A stretch of DNA of 64,000 nt, from contig CM059583.1 of assembly GCA_030407085.1 (NCBI GenBank), forward strand, positions 23,348,001 to 23,412,000, read 5' to 3'. The stretch is from Trichopria drosophilae (taxonomy: Eukaryota > Arthropoda > Insecta > Hymenoptera > Diapriidae). The notes under the pieces were generated by a model. It ran no database searches. It was not told the DNA's origin and saw only the letters and a list, made by a program, of their open reading frames with translations. This document shows, piece after piece, positions 24,901-38,308 of the stretch (its first letter is position 1; each line of letters begins with the position of its first letter). The position numbers and the translations under genes are program-made.

Positions 24901-25221
24901 AATTAATACTTGATTCATCAGGAATACCTGGTTCCTGCGTATCTTGAATTTTTGAAAATGTTTAACTGTAAAACTGTGAAAAAAAGAAAAAATGACCAGA
25001 TGGTCAAATTACGAACTTTAACTACTTGAGTAGGAATTTAGATACGACGCTGATCAGGTTTGTAACGTTTGATCTGTTTCGAGCCCGATCAGATTTTCCC
25101 GATATCATTGGTCAGGTGTCTTTTATGATTCACTAAAATTCTTTGGATTGACGCAAGTTAATCAAAATAACGATGTAGCTGCTATAACCATTCATTTTTA
25201 ATTCCTTTTTTAAGGAGTTGC
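24901..25221. other. Noncoding DNA, nothing firm
   Basis: No gene or repeat recognised. Confidence 0.4.
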
Positions 25222-25252
25222 TTAACCCTTTAAGGGCACAAGAAAAAAATCT
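25222..25252 (+). mobile_element. Possible orphan piggyBac-like left end
   Basis: TTAA (25222-25225) is followed by CCCTTTAAGGGCACAAG, the same TTAA-CCC arrangement as the paired elements at 53012, 56256 and 58702. No matching right end was found nearby; the 807-bp hairpin at 25278 may have inserted into it. A chance match is possible. Confidence 0.25.
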
Positions 25253-25277
25253 GCCCACAATGTTAATTACGTATATA

Positions 25278-26084
25278 CACTGAGAGAAGTTTAGGGTAGC
25301 AGGTACCCTAAGCTAGGAGTCGGGCGGTCCGATAAATAAAAACCGCAATTAAACCGCGATTAAAAATTGTGGGCGTTAAATTAAAATTTCTTTTCTTTAG
25401 CACCATCTTTGTTTTAGTTTTAAGAAAGTGTATATACAACTTCAGCACGGTTAAAGTATTTAATAATATTAAAAAACTCGACTGAAGTACAAAAGTTGGT
25501 GTTATTTTCATATTAAAGCTTCCGTCGTGAAAATGGTGCAAGATAGCATAAAATTATACTAAACCTTTTTTATAGAGCACGAAATTTCCTACAAAAATGT
25601 CACGGAGACCTCTAATCTAAAGTCAATAGTTTAGCCTTAAATAATGCTTAAAGTTGCATCGAAAATTTTTGAGGTTATAGATCGGTCACCGTTGACTTCT
25701 AAGATGAAATTATGTCGTTATTTGTGGCTAAACTATTGTCTTTAGACTAGGTCCCTCACTGACTTTTTTGTAGGAAATTTTGTGCTCTACAATAAAGGTT
25801 TAGTACAATTTTGTGCTATCTAGCACCGTTTTCGATACGGAAGCGTTAATATGAAAATAACACAAATTTTTATACTTCAATCGAGTATTTTAATATAATT
25901 AAATACTTTAACTATGTAGATGTTGTATACCCACTTTCTTAATGCTAAAACAAAGATGGTGCAGAAGAAAACAATTTTTATTTTAACGCCCACAATTTTT
26001 AATCGCGGTTTAATCGCGGTTTTTATTTTTCGGACCGCCCGTGCCCTAGCTTAGGGTACCTGCTACCCTAAACTTCTCTCAGTG
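25278..26084. mobile_element. Near-perfect 807-bp hairpin MITE, TA flanks
   Basis: The element starts CACTGAGAGAAGTTTAGGGT and ends with the complement ACCCTAAACTTCTCTCAGTG, flanked on both sides by TA (25276-25277 and 26085-26086). The two arms, 25278-25636 and 25726-26084, are each 359 bp and align with only scattered differences. The inner landmarks CAATAGTTTAGCC and GGCTAAACTATTG are at exactly mirrored positions. The 89-bp centre is only weakly self-complementary. TA target duplication and CAC termini suggest a Tc1/mariner-type nonautonomous element. The 77-codon minus frame at 25308-25541 lies in one arm and is not credible. Confidence 0.85.
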
Positions 26085-27150
26085 TAGGTCAGCTATTTTA
26101 TATTCTGATAAAAAAATTGGTCCAAAATTCGTTCCAAAACAGAAGCGGTGCGAATTTTTTAAATATTTTTTTTTCACACAACTGTAATTTACACCCGGAG
26201 AAAACAATGCAGAGTACACCGAAATGCAAAATATCGCATTAAAGATGTATCAGCTTCAATATAGTGCCACTTTTCGACATTTCAAAATGGCGACTCGCAA
26301 ATGGCGTTTAATGATCGGATTTTGTACATTATTTCTTTATTAGCCAACAGATAGTTTCAAAATCAGCAATAGCTCCAAAACTCTAAAATGGTTTTGAGAT
26401 CACTGATTCCAAACATGCAAAATTCAAAATGCCGGATCTAATATGGCGGCCGACGTTTTTTAAATATTAATGGATTTTGTACAATTTTTGTATTTTTATT
26501 CATACAGTACAATTTTTTGCTTTTTTTTTGTTATTTCTGAAAAGGATTTAGTTTTTAGAAATGAATCAGGGGGAGAACATAAACAGTAAGTCTAGCTTAC
26601 AATAAAAATTAGCAGAAACGGCAATAATCCTCTGATTTGTGTGGAATAGGGAATAAGAATAAATCTTGCATCGACTTAAAATTGACTTACGCAATGAACT
26701 AATATCTCGGTCTCTAACTTAGCATTCTTATCATAATAAATAGCGTATTAGATGTTTTATGTGCAAAGGATGTTCTACTTTCTACATAATGTTATTCTAC
26801 ATTTAGACTTATAAATATTAAAATCACAAAAAGGATTTGGATTGATACAAGGATTGATATCCTTTCAATTTGAGGAATATTAGTAATAATTCAAAATAAA
26901 ATGGATTTATTAAAAAATTGAAAGGCTACACGGAACGGCATTACTCTCACATGATGGTTAAAAACGTCCAATAATCAAAGAGGGCCAAATTAATTAACAA
27001 TTGCAAATCCTTAATTATTGATCTCAGTTCATATTTATATTCAGCGAGCTCGAAAATCCCTTTAGTATCCATTTTGAAGAAACTCCGTTTTATATTTTAA
27101 AAATGTCCGCCATATTGGACCATTTTAAATTTCGAAATTGTGACCTCATC
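26085..27150. repeat. AT-rich DNA with dispersed ATGGCGG modules
   Basis: Near 26281-26310, 26420-26455 and 27100-27135 are short phrases (TTCAAAATGGCGACTC, CCGGATCTAATATGGCGGCC, GTCCGCCATATTGGACC and GTAATCAGCGATCCC) that belong to the module repeated at 59000-59520. Spacing is irregular and copies are diverged. No gene recognised. Confidence 0.4.
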
Positions 27151-30100
27151 TTTGTAATCAGCGATCCCAAAAACATGAATCTGGAGTTATGGATCAATTT
27201 ATAAACTTCTATCTATCAGTTAGCAAACAAAGGAATAACATATAAAATTAGCTCTTTCAGCGCGATTTTGAAATTTTGAAAACTGGTAGGTACCTTTGAA
27301 GCTGAAGCGTTTTGAATGTGATATTTCTTTTGGTATACTTTTAATATGATCACGTGATTTTATTTATTCTTATACTTCGCAAATATATATTTAACTGTTT
27401 ACCGGCCAAATACCCTAAAGTTTTACTATTTATTTCTCATATGAAAAGAATAGGAAAAGTTTAGAAGAATACATGGATTTTATTGCTTGAATATATTATC
27501 CAGAAAACTGTCGATCATCCTATTACTACTAATTAAAATGTCCTAGTTTTCCGCTACACTTAATATCTCAAATTAGAAATAATGATACATTTTACGAAAT
27601 TTTTGTATTTCAGAATAAAAACTCGAAATCGCCAAACACGAAACAGTAGTTAGTTCTTCAATATCAGGAACATTCAAGATGAAAATTGTTCAGGACAAAG
27701 TACATTGTACTTTATTCAATCACACTAATCATAAAAGGTGTTTTAATTTTTAATAAACTTTTGTAGAGATTTGAAAAAGAATCCTAAATCTTTTGCGTGC
27801 AAAAACTCCCTACGTTTATTCGATATGAGATTAGTTAAATTCCATCAAATAGACATAAATTAAATAATATTTACAAACAAAGAATTCAAAAAAGTGCTTC
27901 TTCAACTTAATCCCCTACGTTGTCATAACTTTAATTAATTAATAGTCAAGAATATAACGTACAATATTAAATAACCTTCTATGAATTTAACTCGAATCAT
28001 CGCCAGATCAAATTTACGAATAAAAAATCGAAAATAAAGTAAGAAACGTTGAAAAATAGATAATGCTCGACATCGCAGAAAGTTCATAAAATTCATTCCA
28101 TATGGGGAAAAATATTGCGTTAATTGAAATTGTCAGTAATTTTGATTGACGCTATTCCGATAATTTATAAGGGTGTATTGTTTAGTAATTCCTAAATAAC
28201 TTAAAATTCAAACAAACAAATTCTGTCACTTCAGATGAAAACGTAAAAACAAAATAAAAAATTAATAATATAATTTTACAATTTGCAATAACGACATAGA
28301 ATGAGAAACCACGAGCGTTAATAAAAACTTTTGTTAGTAGGCTAAATTATATTTTATTATATACAGATTAAAATGATTTAAAGTATAAAATAAATACCAG
28401 TATTAAACTATCATAATACAAATTATTCGAGACAATTGGATATATTCCTGGGATTACTCGCAAATAATTTAAAATCAAATATTATAATTAATCATTTTGG
28501 ATTTCATATAATATATATTCCATTCGTAAATATATTAATTAAAAATAATAATGTTACATAATACCGAATTCTAGAATATTTCGAATTATATAAACGATTA
28601 AAATCATATTATTGTTCAAAATATGTTATTACTATTACGCTAAATTTATATGATTTTTTATTATAGTAGTTGTGCAAACTAATCGATCTTTAATTTTTTC
28701 AATACTAGTACCTTAATACTCATGAATGACTCCTAAATGACACAATTATGCCAAGTATGGAATGTTAACAATGTGAATAGAACAATGAATATATAATAAA
28801 CATTAGCCATTAATTTCGCCCATTTCCAGGTCTTTCATATAACAGTGTAATAACCATTTACGATAACGAAGAGTAGACAATACAATATGCGAAATGCGTT
28901 TTACATAGTTTATACCATGCATCCTGAAATTTATGTATTAATTTAGTAAACAGATTTAATATCATAATTTACGCATAATACAAAGACATATCAAACAGAC
29001 TCTTTTTGTCGAGAACAGTAACTGCAAAGTAAATATTAATAAACATAATCGCTAATTATTTTACTTGACATTTCATTAAGCGTTTTTTAACTATTTAAAT
29101 TTAAAATTTATTACGCCGTTAACAATTGCGTCAAAGTTTATGTTTACGCGCTGTAACATAAAAATGCTTTACGTAGTCGTAAATCTAAAAGACTATATAA
29201 CAAAATTAATTAAGTTTTCCGTTTCGCTTGAAGAGAATAAAAATGTATCAAACAATTATATTTAAATGCATAATAAAAAGGTTTAAGTAATAGATTAATA
29301 ATAAGCTACTTCACTGAACGAAGTAAACTAATTGTAATAGTTTCTGACTAACTTTCATATCTTCTGCAATTGTTAAAATTTAAAACTACAATGTATCAAA
29401 TGTTAATAGATTTAGTATTTTTGTGTTATATTTCAGTGTTAATGCGTAGTAAAAGTCGATATCGACCGTCAGTACGATAATAAATGTCCAGTTGAGCGTG
29501 AAAAATGATAATCGCTCTTCCAACATATTCTAATTTTATCGATGTTCAGGACTGGGAATGAACCGATGTGTGCACACTATTCAGTAAATAGAATGTACAT
29601 CAGAATACCCGGGATCAATTTTAGTAATTTCTCATGTGCTGTTAGATCATATCTCCAAAATGATGTGTGACGTTCACGGATAATTACAATTTACTCATCT
29701 TATAATTATAGTTGTTAAACGATTGTAAATTACTTTCCTGTAGTTAAATGATGAAAATATGTATAATATATATTATTAATTATTAAGGTATTCTTACACT
29801 ATTTCAGCTGTTTAATTGAGCTGACAATTTCATGAAAACACGCAAAATTTGTTGGTAAATGTTGCTTAGGAAACAATTATCAAAAAAACAATTTGTTGAA
29901 AAATAGATGAATTTAGTCAAAACGGACTAACGAAAATGATAATTTGTACTGCTATTTAAAAAAGTGCACTCATGTATGTAAGTTAACAATAATCCATTTC
30001 AAATAACCTCAAGTTCTAGTATTAGCTATCCCTCAAATGTTATTCTCCATGGAAAATAAAGGGACACGTATTTTTTTATTTTTTATAAAAATAGAACAAT

Positions 30101-32897
30101 AAATAATGCCATAATATTCTACGCAAAATTCTGTATTATCATATCTTCTTGGTTGAATTGCCCAGAACCTACGGTCTGGAGAAAGTTAAGAACTAAATTT
30201 TTCACTCATCTTTACAAAACTTCTTTTAAATTTATATGCCTTTTAAAAAAGGCGAAAAACACGGTACCTTTGGTCTTTTTTAAATGTTTAAAGGTAATAA
30301 TATAGAACCACGCAAAATGTTCCAATACTCATACAGTAACTTTTGATTTAAAAAAAAGTAATAACACGATTTTTTCCTACATTTTCTGTGGATAATTAGT
30401 TTTCATCGGGAGTACACCAAAGGAAAAACGTTATACTGGTAGGGTGATTATTAATTAATATCCAACGGTATAGATGGAATTAAAAACTGACAAATTTTAA
30501 TTAAAATCGTCAACAACGTATTTTTCCAAGAATAAAAAAGATTACTCATTTGCGTAAATAAAATCATTAAAACATAATGAAACACCTTCTTTTTATATAT
30601 TAGTACGTTAAAATATATTTCTAAATTGTTATTAAATATTTAAATGAAAATATTATTAAATAAAATATACAAAAATTTAGATATTTTAATGAAACACAAG
30701 CCTCTGAATAAAAAGGAATCGAATAAAACTTAATAATTGTGAGAATATATACGTGTTTTATTAATATTAATTTTGATTCATCTTTCAATTTATAGATGGC
30801 CTCAAACCCGAGTATCTATAAAGAAGAACTCGTCAATGAGGATAATTAATCTCAGAATTAGCAAGTCTGAAATAAAAACTTAATCGCATTTAAAGAGGAA
30901 GATATTTAACTTACAAATTTACGACAATATACCTAAAAATAATAATAATACCCTTTCGCACATAAAAAAATACTTCAATTTCCAAAACTTTATTTTAATC
31001 ATCGGACATTATTTTATTTTTTAGCGATTTTTGTAGTTAATAGTAGTAAATTTGTATGTAAAATACCTTCATCTTTAAAATGTAATTTGGTTTTTTTATT
31101 TCAGATTTGTTAATCCTGAGATTATCTGTCAGATACGTTCATAATTAAGTATTCGAATTTGCTTGATTTTGATACCATATATAATTTGGAAGATGAAATG
31201 AAAATTAAATACCGAATTTGTTTTGTTCTTATGCATTGTTCAAAATTTAAGTAACTCATGACATTTTACTTTTATTATGTTACATTAAATTTAATGAAAT
31301 GTACATTATAAAATGAAAGCAAATTTCATGATTTAAGGTTATTTTCATCAATAATTGGTGTTTTTAAGACCTTCTAAACTGTAATAGTACCTTTATTACC
31401 AACTCACAAAATTGAGTGCAAATGTAAAATCAATATTTAGTATATAAGCTAATTTTGATAATAAATTATGTTATCAACTATTTACAATTTATATCAAATT
31501 CCTCCTGACTCCGGAATTTTATACTGGTCTTGTACAGTTAGTAGCAAATTGTAAAAATCATTTTTTACCATAATTTTGATCCAATTAACATTTTACAATG
31601 GTTATGAAATTTAAGTCAAATTTTTACAAATTTTTGTAAAATTTCTTTATAATTTATATAAAACTCCCTTCGACTATGGCATTTTAGGCTATCTTTATAG
31701 AGTTTTTTACTTTTAACGTAACTATTTCAATTAATTGAATTTTTCACATAATCTTTAAGTTTTAAATAACTACTAAAAATGCTTTCAAAAGCTTTGCAGA
31801 TGAGGCGCACTTATTTTGCTTACGTACTTTTTTTCGGATGAATTTAAAAGAAAAACAACAATCCTCTTAAAATCTTGCACAATTTTATGCATTTTCATTA
31901 CATTCTTCATTAGAAAAACATTTATAAATTAAAGTTAAAATGTTTGTGTTAATCTATATAAAGATACCACTTTGGTTTTACAAAACGCTTAAATGCAATT
32001 TTGACTACACCCATCGGAAAAACATAATCGAAAATAGTAGAGTAATTCTCATTAAAATGATTATTGATACATTTTCCTGTTAAGAATGAAGCTTGAAAAT
32101 CGACATAAATACCTACGTGTATTTATTGGATGAAATTATTTGTTTGAGATTTTAGCTAAAAAAAACTTTAAAAATTAATTTTAATCTTACAAGGTCTATT
32201 AAAAAGAAAAAATATTCTGGATTTTTTTTTATTTTTAACTTTTTCTTAGTTGAAGGCGCAGCTGAAAATCCAGTATTTTTGTATTATTTGAATATTCCCT
32301 AGTAGAAATTTGTCCATTTTTTTCTTACACTGTCCATTTCCCCTATACCTTTAACATGGTAAATAAGATTGTTATACAAGAATTGCACAAAAAATGTTTT
32401 CATTTCAACCAGGGTTAGTGAAGCTGTAAAGGAAACTCCAGTAATTATCGAATAACTTCAAAAAGCGGCACAAAAACAATAAAATTGGTAGTTTCACTGC
32501 TAAGCTCACGAAATTGAATAAATTGAGCACTTCTTGAAGGTTTTAAATGATATAAAATAAATTTGAATGAAGGCGTCCTCAATTTAAACAAATATGTCGA
32601 TATTTTATATCAAATATTTTATGAGAATCGTCTTAAACCATTAGAACTCAAAAAGTTAAAAGTACATTGGATTTGACCACATATAATAATATTAACTGTT
32701 TAATGTAATTGATGGGAAGAAACTAAGATTAATTTTAAAAATACCACGGAAATTTTACAATTTTGTACCACGAAGTAGTGAAAACAATTTCATACAAGTA
32801 TTTTGCTCAATGTTAGAAATAAAATGAAGAATAACGCATGAAAAAGTTTTTAATCGTTACTTTCCTTACAGTTGTAAATTTAACCGAAATAGCAAAA
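27151..32897. other. Long AT-rich desert, nothing recognised
   Basis: About 5.7 kb of very AT-rich sequence with no open frame worth listing, no RNA gene seen and no inverted-repeat element found by eye. A small hairpin GCCTTTTAAAAAAGGC lies near 30238. Old, unrecognisable repeats cannot be excluded. Confidence 0.4.
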
Positions 32898-33612
32898 AGA
32901 CATCTTGAAGAGCTCTTTAAGAAGTCTTAAAAATTGTGAAATGTTTTAAATACTTATCAGGAAGAGCTCTTAAAATGATTTTTAAAAAGACTTATGCGTT
33001 GCTTTTAAGAGCTCTTTAAAACCTCTCAAATATGAGGTCTCAAAAAAGAGGTCTTATTTGAGAACTTTGATATATAAAATAAATAATATCAAAGAAAAGC
33101 AAATTTTTAAAAACGATAGATTCTATTTTTGTACCTTAATTATTAATTTATATCCTTTTTACCTGAGTTCCATTTTATCGTTTGTATATTTATATACTGG
33201 ATGGTGATTACATTCATTAGAATGGGATCATACAATAATAATACAAAATTGTCATGACCTTAGTAAATAAATATCGTAAAGGCACTTATTTGGTCAGGGC
33301 AGCTTATAATCTATCGGTCTGTATATGAAGTAAATATCACGCTATCTCATTTTTGGATTCAATCGCCACCTAGTGTCTCTGGAAAAGACACAGACCTCAA
33401 CAGTGGGAATCCCATTACTAAAAAAGAGAAGGTCCAAGATGAGCTAGATTTAAGACCTCAATCACAAGACCTCTTCAAGATTACGATTTTAAGATGTAAG
33501 ACATCTTTAAGAACTCGTTTTATAGATTATCATAATTCAGACCACTTAAAGAAGTCTTTTTAGAGATATCTTTGGTCGGAGCTCAGGACGACCTCTTCAA
33601 GAGATATGTGCC
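32898..33612. mobile_element. Dispersed repeat with GAGCTCTT / AAGAGGTC motifs
   Basis: The left end (GACATCTTGAAGAGCTCTTT) and right end (GACGACCTCTTCAAGAGATA) are imperfect inverted partners, and GAGCTCTT, AGGTCTTA and GACCTC motifs recur throughout. The right end is clearly repeated at about 50450-50622, where GATATATCTTTGG and GAACGACCTCTTTAAGAGG are found in the same order. The element has no coding capacity. Borders are approximate. Confidence 0.5.
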
Positions 33613-34263
33613 GTATAGGAAGTAAAAGTAGTTATCTTTACTCAAATTAGATACATATTTCATTTAACTAGTGGATTGAACAAAAGGTAAGAACATTTTG
33701 AAAATTAAAATAAAAAAACAGTCCTTAATAGACGAATTAGTTACAAGCATTGCAACCATTCAATTTTGTAAAGTGTACAAATATATTCCACAAAGTAATA
33801 ATTCGATTATATTTGATAATTTCTTCAAGTATATATTTATCTTGCTATCGGCGCGAAGCCTCTTAACAGCTAATCTCATAACAGTTTGCAGGTAAGCGAA
33901 GTAATAAGAAACTCGACGAACTTTGACATAACTCTAAAACAAATCGACCTGATGAATAATAGATTGGGCCAAATTATAATCCTCGGTTCTATTTTAAATT
34001 CACCTCCATCGCGAATTACCCGTACAATTTCGAAAGCGGGTATTTCGTGACCGACTGAAAGGTGGTAATTGCTGATAGCAGTCTAAAAATATTGCACCAT
34101 TTTCCGAGCTAACCAAAAATTATTATCAAATAAAACAGGATTAAGCTTCGAACATCATTAAGCGTTTAACATACAATACGTTTCAACTTTTCGCAATAGG
34201 CTACTTGCATCAAAAACGAAAAATTCACGAAAAAATATATGTGTATTATTCCAGTGAGTTAAA
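33613..34263. other. AT-rich DNA, nothing firm
   Basis: A 65-codon frame at 33698-33895 is unrecognised. No repeats noted. Confidence 0.4.
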
Positions 34264-34400
34264 TAGTATATTATGTAACAAGGGCGAAAATTTTGATCTT
34301 TCGCCCAAGTTCCATACGATATTTTTTAACACACCGTGTGTGTAGCTCGATTTTGCGCACTAGAGCGCGAAATGATAGTTTCATTTCGTTCACTTTGATT
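34264..34400 (-). repeat. Partial copy of the 2395-2523 hairpin family
   Basis: TATTATGTAACAAGGGCG at the left edge is the complement of the right end of the element at 2395-2523. The following ~120 bp keeps a similar GC-rich hairpin style (CTTTCGCCC, GCGCACTAGAGCGCG). The second end is not recognisable, so this is a truncated or diverged copy. Confidence 0.4.
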
Positions 34401-34702
34401 GGTTACTCAAACAAAGCTAAACACTCTTAAAACCATCATTTCAATTTGTTCTTTTCTCAGTGGCCACATCAAAATAAATTTTAATCAAAATGTATTTTTC
34501 TAATTTAGAAGAGAAACATTTCTTTCAAGAGTGATCTGCCATTTAAAATGATCTGCCAAAATAAAATTATTTGTGTCGAATGAACAATTATGAATATGAC
34601 CAATTTGATTCATTTATTTTGGTCACTTATTATTGTCAAAACATTTATTAAATATTTATTTTCAATTATGAGGAAACGTAATGTATATTTTTTTCTAAAA
34701 TT

Positions 34703-35062
34703 TTATACGTTTGACATAAGTAGCGTATTATTTCTTGAGTCGAATACCCAGTTCATGTTCTGCTTCAAAAACGGATCGTAATCGATTCTTGCGGTTGTTT
34801 TTCCGTTTAAATTCGATGATATAAATCGTCCTCCATTGTCATGATTTCCAGACATGTGATGGTGAAAAACTGACTTTTTTATTAACATCGAACCTCCTAT
34901 CGGACGTGATAGAGACGTGTTTGACTTCCGAAGAAAAAAAACGCCGAATCCGTTTCTACGATATTCCAGAGCAATGTACTCTGAAATTTCATATGTACTT
35001 TTCGTCCTGCGTTTAAATTTACTACTTTCACGTGACGATAAAAATGGAGTCTGGATTTTCAT
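34703..35062 (-). CDS. Unrecognised 119-codon open frame (doubtful)
   Basis: This is the longest ATG-started frame outside the GC-rich island. It starts MKIQTPFLSSRESSKFKRR and has a basic N-terminal half, a HHHMSGNHDNGGRF-type histidine/glycine patch around residues 67-80 and no predicted membrane segment. The start has an A-rich context (AAAAATGA). No family is recognised and no neighbouring exon or splice signal was identified. In DNA this AT-rich a frame of this length is uncommon, so a small or single-exon gene is possible, but chance remains more likely. Confidence 0.15.
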   Translation of the reverse strand: MKIQTPFLSSRESSKFKRRTKSTYEISEYIALEYRRNGFGVFFLRKSNTSLSRPIGGSMLIKKSVFHHHMSGNHDNGGRFISSNLNGKTTARIDYDPFLKQNMNWVFDSRNNTLLMSNV

Positions 35063-35420
35063 TTTTACGCGATACGGTTAAATTAGACAGTAATGTTAAT
35101 ATTTAAAGTTATCTTTAATATCCAGTCTGGAATTATTAAAACGCTTTTAGCTTGAGACCATCGAAACTATTATTATATTTGTATTGTATAGTATAATATT
35201 GATAAAATTTGTTTTCACACTTTTCATCGGCTAATTTTGTATTATCAGAAATTTCTTAAGAAAGTATTAAGAGTTTTTCGAGTAACTAAGACATTACACT
35301 AGTCTTTAAAAAGATCGTTTTCGAGATTATGTAATGTACAATTTTCAGGAATATATGCACTAAATGTGCCAATATTTAAAGCATCTAATCCAATATATGT
35401 AGCAAACGTATTTTTGAAAC
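35063..35420. other. AT-rich DNA, nothing firm
   Basis: No gene or repeat recognised. Confidence 0.4.
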
Positions 35421-35429
35421 TCGTTAATG

Positions 35430-35663
35430 ACGTGAGTTTGAATTTATTTCAAATGCCGAAATTACAATGGTGATATGTTCGTTGTTCCATTTTGAATTTC
35501 AAAAGCTGAGGTCATATTCATAATCCGGAAAATTCCTCGTCCCCTATTTCATTTCGGTTGAGTAAGTTTTTATAACATCAGAATTATTATCAGTGACCTC
35601 GAAAACCCATAAGTAACTAATTTCAACTTTTTTCCATGTAAAAAAAATTATTTAAAGGGTTAA
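35430..35663. repeat. Degraded module copy ending in GGG-TTAA
   Basis: It contains CCATTTTGAATTTC, ATTCATAATCCGGAAAA and CAGTGACCTCGAAAACCC, diverged versions of the module at 59000-59520. It closes with AAAGGG followed by TTAA (35660-35663), the right-end arrangement of the TTAA elements at 53-59 kb. No left end was found, so it is probably a truncated relative. Confidence 0.4.
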
Positions 35664-36985
35664 CTAGGTGACAATGATTAGATGCATCGAATGTTTTATA
35701 TTTTTCTGATTAGTCTACTGTTTATTAGATATGATTAAATTATGGAAATATTCAATTATCATAATCGAAAGCTTACAAGACTCAAAAATAAAAATTCAGG
35801 TTAATATTTCATATAATACTAAGCTGTATATTACCTAAATATATACCGGGAGTTATAACAAAATGAAGTGAATTATGCAGTTTAAATTTCTCTGAGCTTC
35901 CTTCTTCGTTAGTCGAATTGAATTACAATTTAAGTTTATTCATCGAGCACTATAAAGCCCGGCATTTCTTCGTGTTAAAATTAAGCTAAACTTCCGTGAA
36001 AAATAATTTTTTAATTCTCAAGTTTGACATTTTATCTTCAACGAATGATAAAGCGAGTAGATTTCTCTGTTAAAAATGAATAGAGTCGACTATAATGGGC
36101 AAAAAATGTCAGCCCTAATGAGAATATAATTAATATTAAAAAGTGAAATATTGTAGAATGTAACGGAAATTTTAAAATCAATATAATATAAAAACTACTT
36201 GAAAAAATTACGTCTATCTGATATCTATGAACGTGATACACTCAAATATATAGCTAATGTTTTTGTGTATTTTTATAATCATGTAATACCTGCCATTATA
36301 TTCATGTATTATCTATAGTGATTCGGGGATTTTTATTCATATAAAAAATTACAGAATTGTACATTTTCGGACATTATTCTTTTGTAAATGATAAATATGT
36401 GACATTTCATGAATATGTGCATTAATGAAGAAGAATTTTAGTATTTCAACAAATTTTTAAATTTCCTTTTAATTCTTATAAAATAATAATTTTTTATAAA
36501 AAAACGTTAAATTCATCTGCAGTTTTTAATACAAATAATACGTATTATGATGAAAATAAGTGACTGGATTTAAAATAATTAAAATCAAAACTATTTACCT
36601 CGATAATAAAGAATTAATGCGTACAATTTTATGAAAAGTCTTTGAATTGTTATACTCACTATTACACGCACTAAACAAAAATAAATGGCAATATTAGTTA
36701 TATCTAATTGTAACTTAGTATGACAAAAAAAATTTTCATCGTTTTTGCTTAATTTTACTGAATGTCCTCGATAAATTATGTAGCCATTCATACTATTTTA
36801 GTAAAACTAACGAAAAAACGTAATTGTGCCAGATCCTACTACACAAAAAAAAGAATTACATAAATTTAGTTAGAATTAAGACTGAAAGTTAGATGTAATA
36901 TAAATAATACCACTTAGAAAAGGACATACTTATGCCCTGTATATAATGTGAATTTAAGGTTAATATCATTTTAAATATTTGTTTT
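35664..36985. other. AT-rich DNA, nothing firm
   Basis: Open frames at 36038-36241 and 36591-36791 (minus) are hydrophobic and unrecognised, as expected from AT-rich chance frames. Confidence 0.4.
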
Positions 36986-37097
36986 TACTACAACTATTTT
37001 GTTATTTTTGTCATTTTCAAATCAGTTAAATATCAAATAGAATTAGAAAAAAATGATTTGGATTCCATTAAAAAGAAGTAGGTTGAGGATTCGACTT

Positions 37098-37150
37098 TTA
37101 AGTAGTAAAAGGTAGACCAAACATCTTTTATGGGTTATACTACTACTTAA
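37098..37150. repeat. Hairpin copy, TTAAGTAGTA stem
   Basis: TTAAGTAGTA (37098-37107) pairs with TACTACTTAA (37141-37150) around a loop containing GACCAAACATC. It is the second of three copies of this hairpin in the window. Confidence 0.5.
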
Positions 37151-38308
37151 GTTTACTATCTAAATATAGTGAAAAATTTCAGTTTCAGCGTGTTACTACG
37201 TATGTAGCAGCACCAACTACTCATTTTTCCTGGCATAATTCACTTTTACAAAACATTTGTGGACACTTATCACTATTTCTATTCTTTTATTCTTTTATTG
37301 TTTCGTTTAATACTTTCGATTCATTATCGGTAACCAAGAAAATATTTATGTACTCAATATAAAACAAATACACTTTTTTTAAAAGTATTTATTAAGATGC
37401 ATTACAACGAATATTTAAAAAAACCGAATGCGACTCAAAAAACTTACAATTCAAAATCCTGCAGGTAAAAAAAGTGACTACAAGTAAATGTTATTTGTTT
37501 TTTAATATATTTTTTGACAGGACAGTTTTATAACTGTCGATATTTTTTACATTGTTTATACTCGAACTTGAAATTGCTGTTTGCTGTGCACTTAAACGGT
37601 ATTCGAATAAAATGTGAAAAACACAACGAATCTTTTTCTTCAATTCGATTATAGGACACATATAGACTATTTCAAAAATGCAAAACAAAGGTTGCGAGTT
37701 TTCCAATACCTTACATTAGAAGGCCCTTTAAATGCATTGACGGACACTTTTTTTCGATGTTTATTTTCTCTTATATGAGTAAGAAATTGAATTCGTACTC
37801 TATTTTAGAATCTGCTCATGATATTTTAAAAAAATAAATTTTCAAAAAGTGACGGACATCTTTTGCAGAAAAAATTAGCAATGTTCAGACTTTTATTTCT
37901 AAATCAATTTTTTGTTTGTATTCTGAGTACATAAAAAACTGTTTCTTTTTATAATACCCATGGTGCACTTAAACTGGATTTAAATAAAATGTGAATAGCA
38001 GGTCGAGTTTTCTTTTTCAATTAGATTCAAGGGCACGTATAGACTATTCCTTTAAAAAATCGTTAAGACATTCTAATATGAAGCAAAATTATTTAAAATA
38101 AAATTGGTTTTATTTTTCAATAACATTTGTTTTTTTCCATGTTTCTTTAAACAATAAAACAATATATTTCATCGAATTTTTTTTCGCGCGGGAAAACTAA
38201 CTATTTTGTATTTTTGTAATTTTCAAATCAATTGAATGTCGAATACAATTACAGAAAAATGTTATGTCAGTTTTAAAGCACGTTTTGGACTAATGTATTT
38301 AAATGCGT

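Noticed and set aside
25308..25541. 77-codon minus frame
   Set aside because: It lies within one arm of the 807-bp hairpin; the mirrored arm does not conserve it as a protein.
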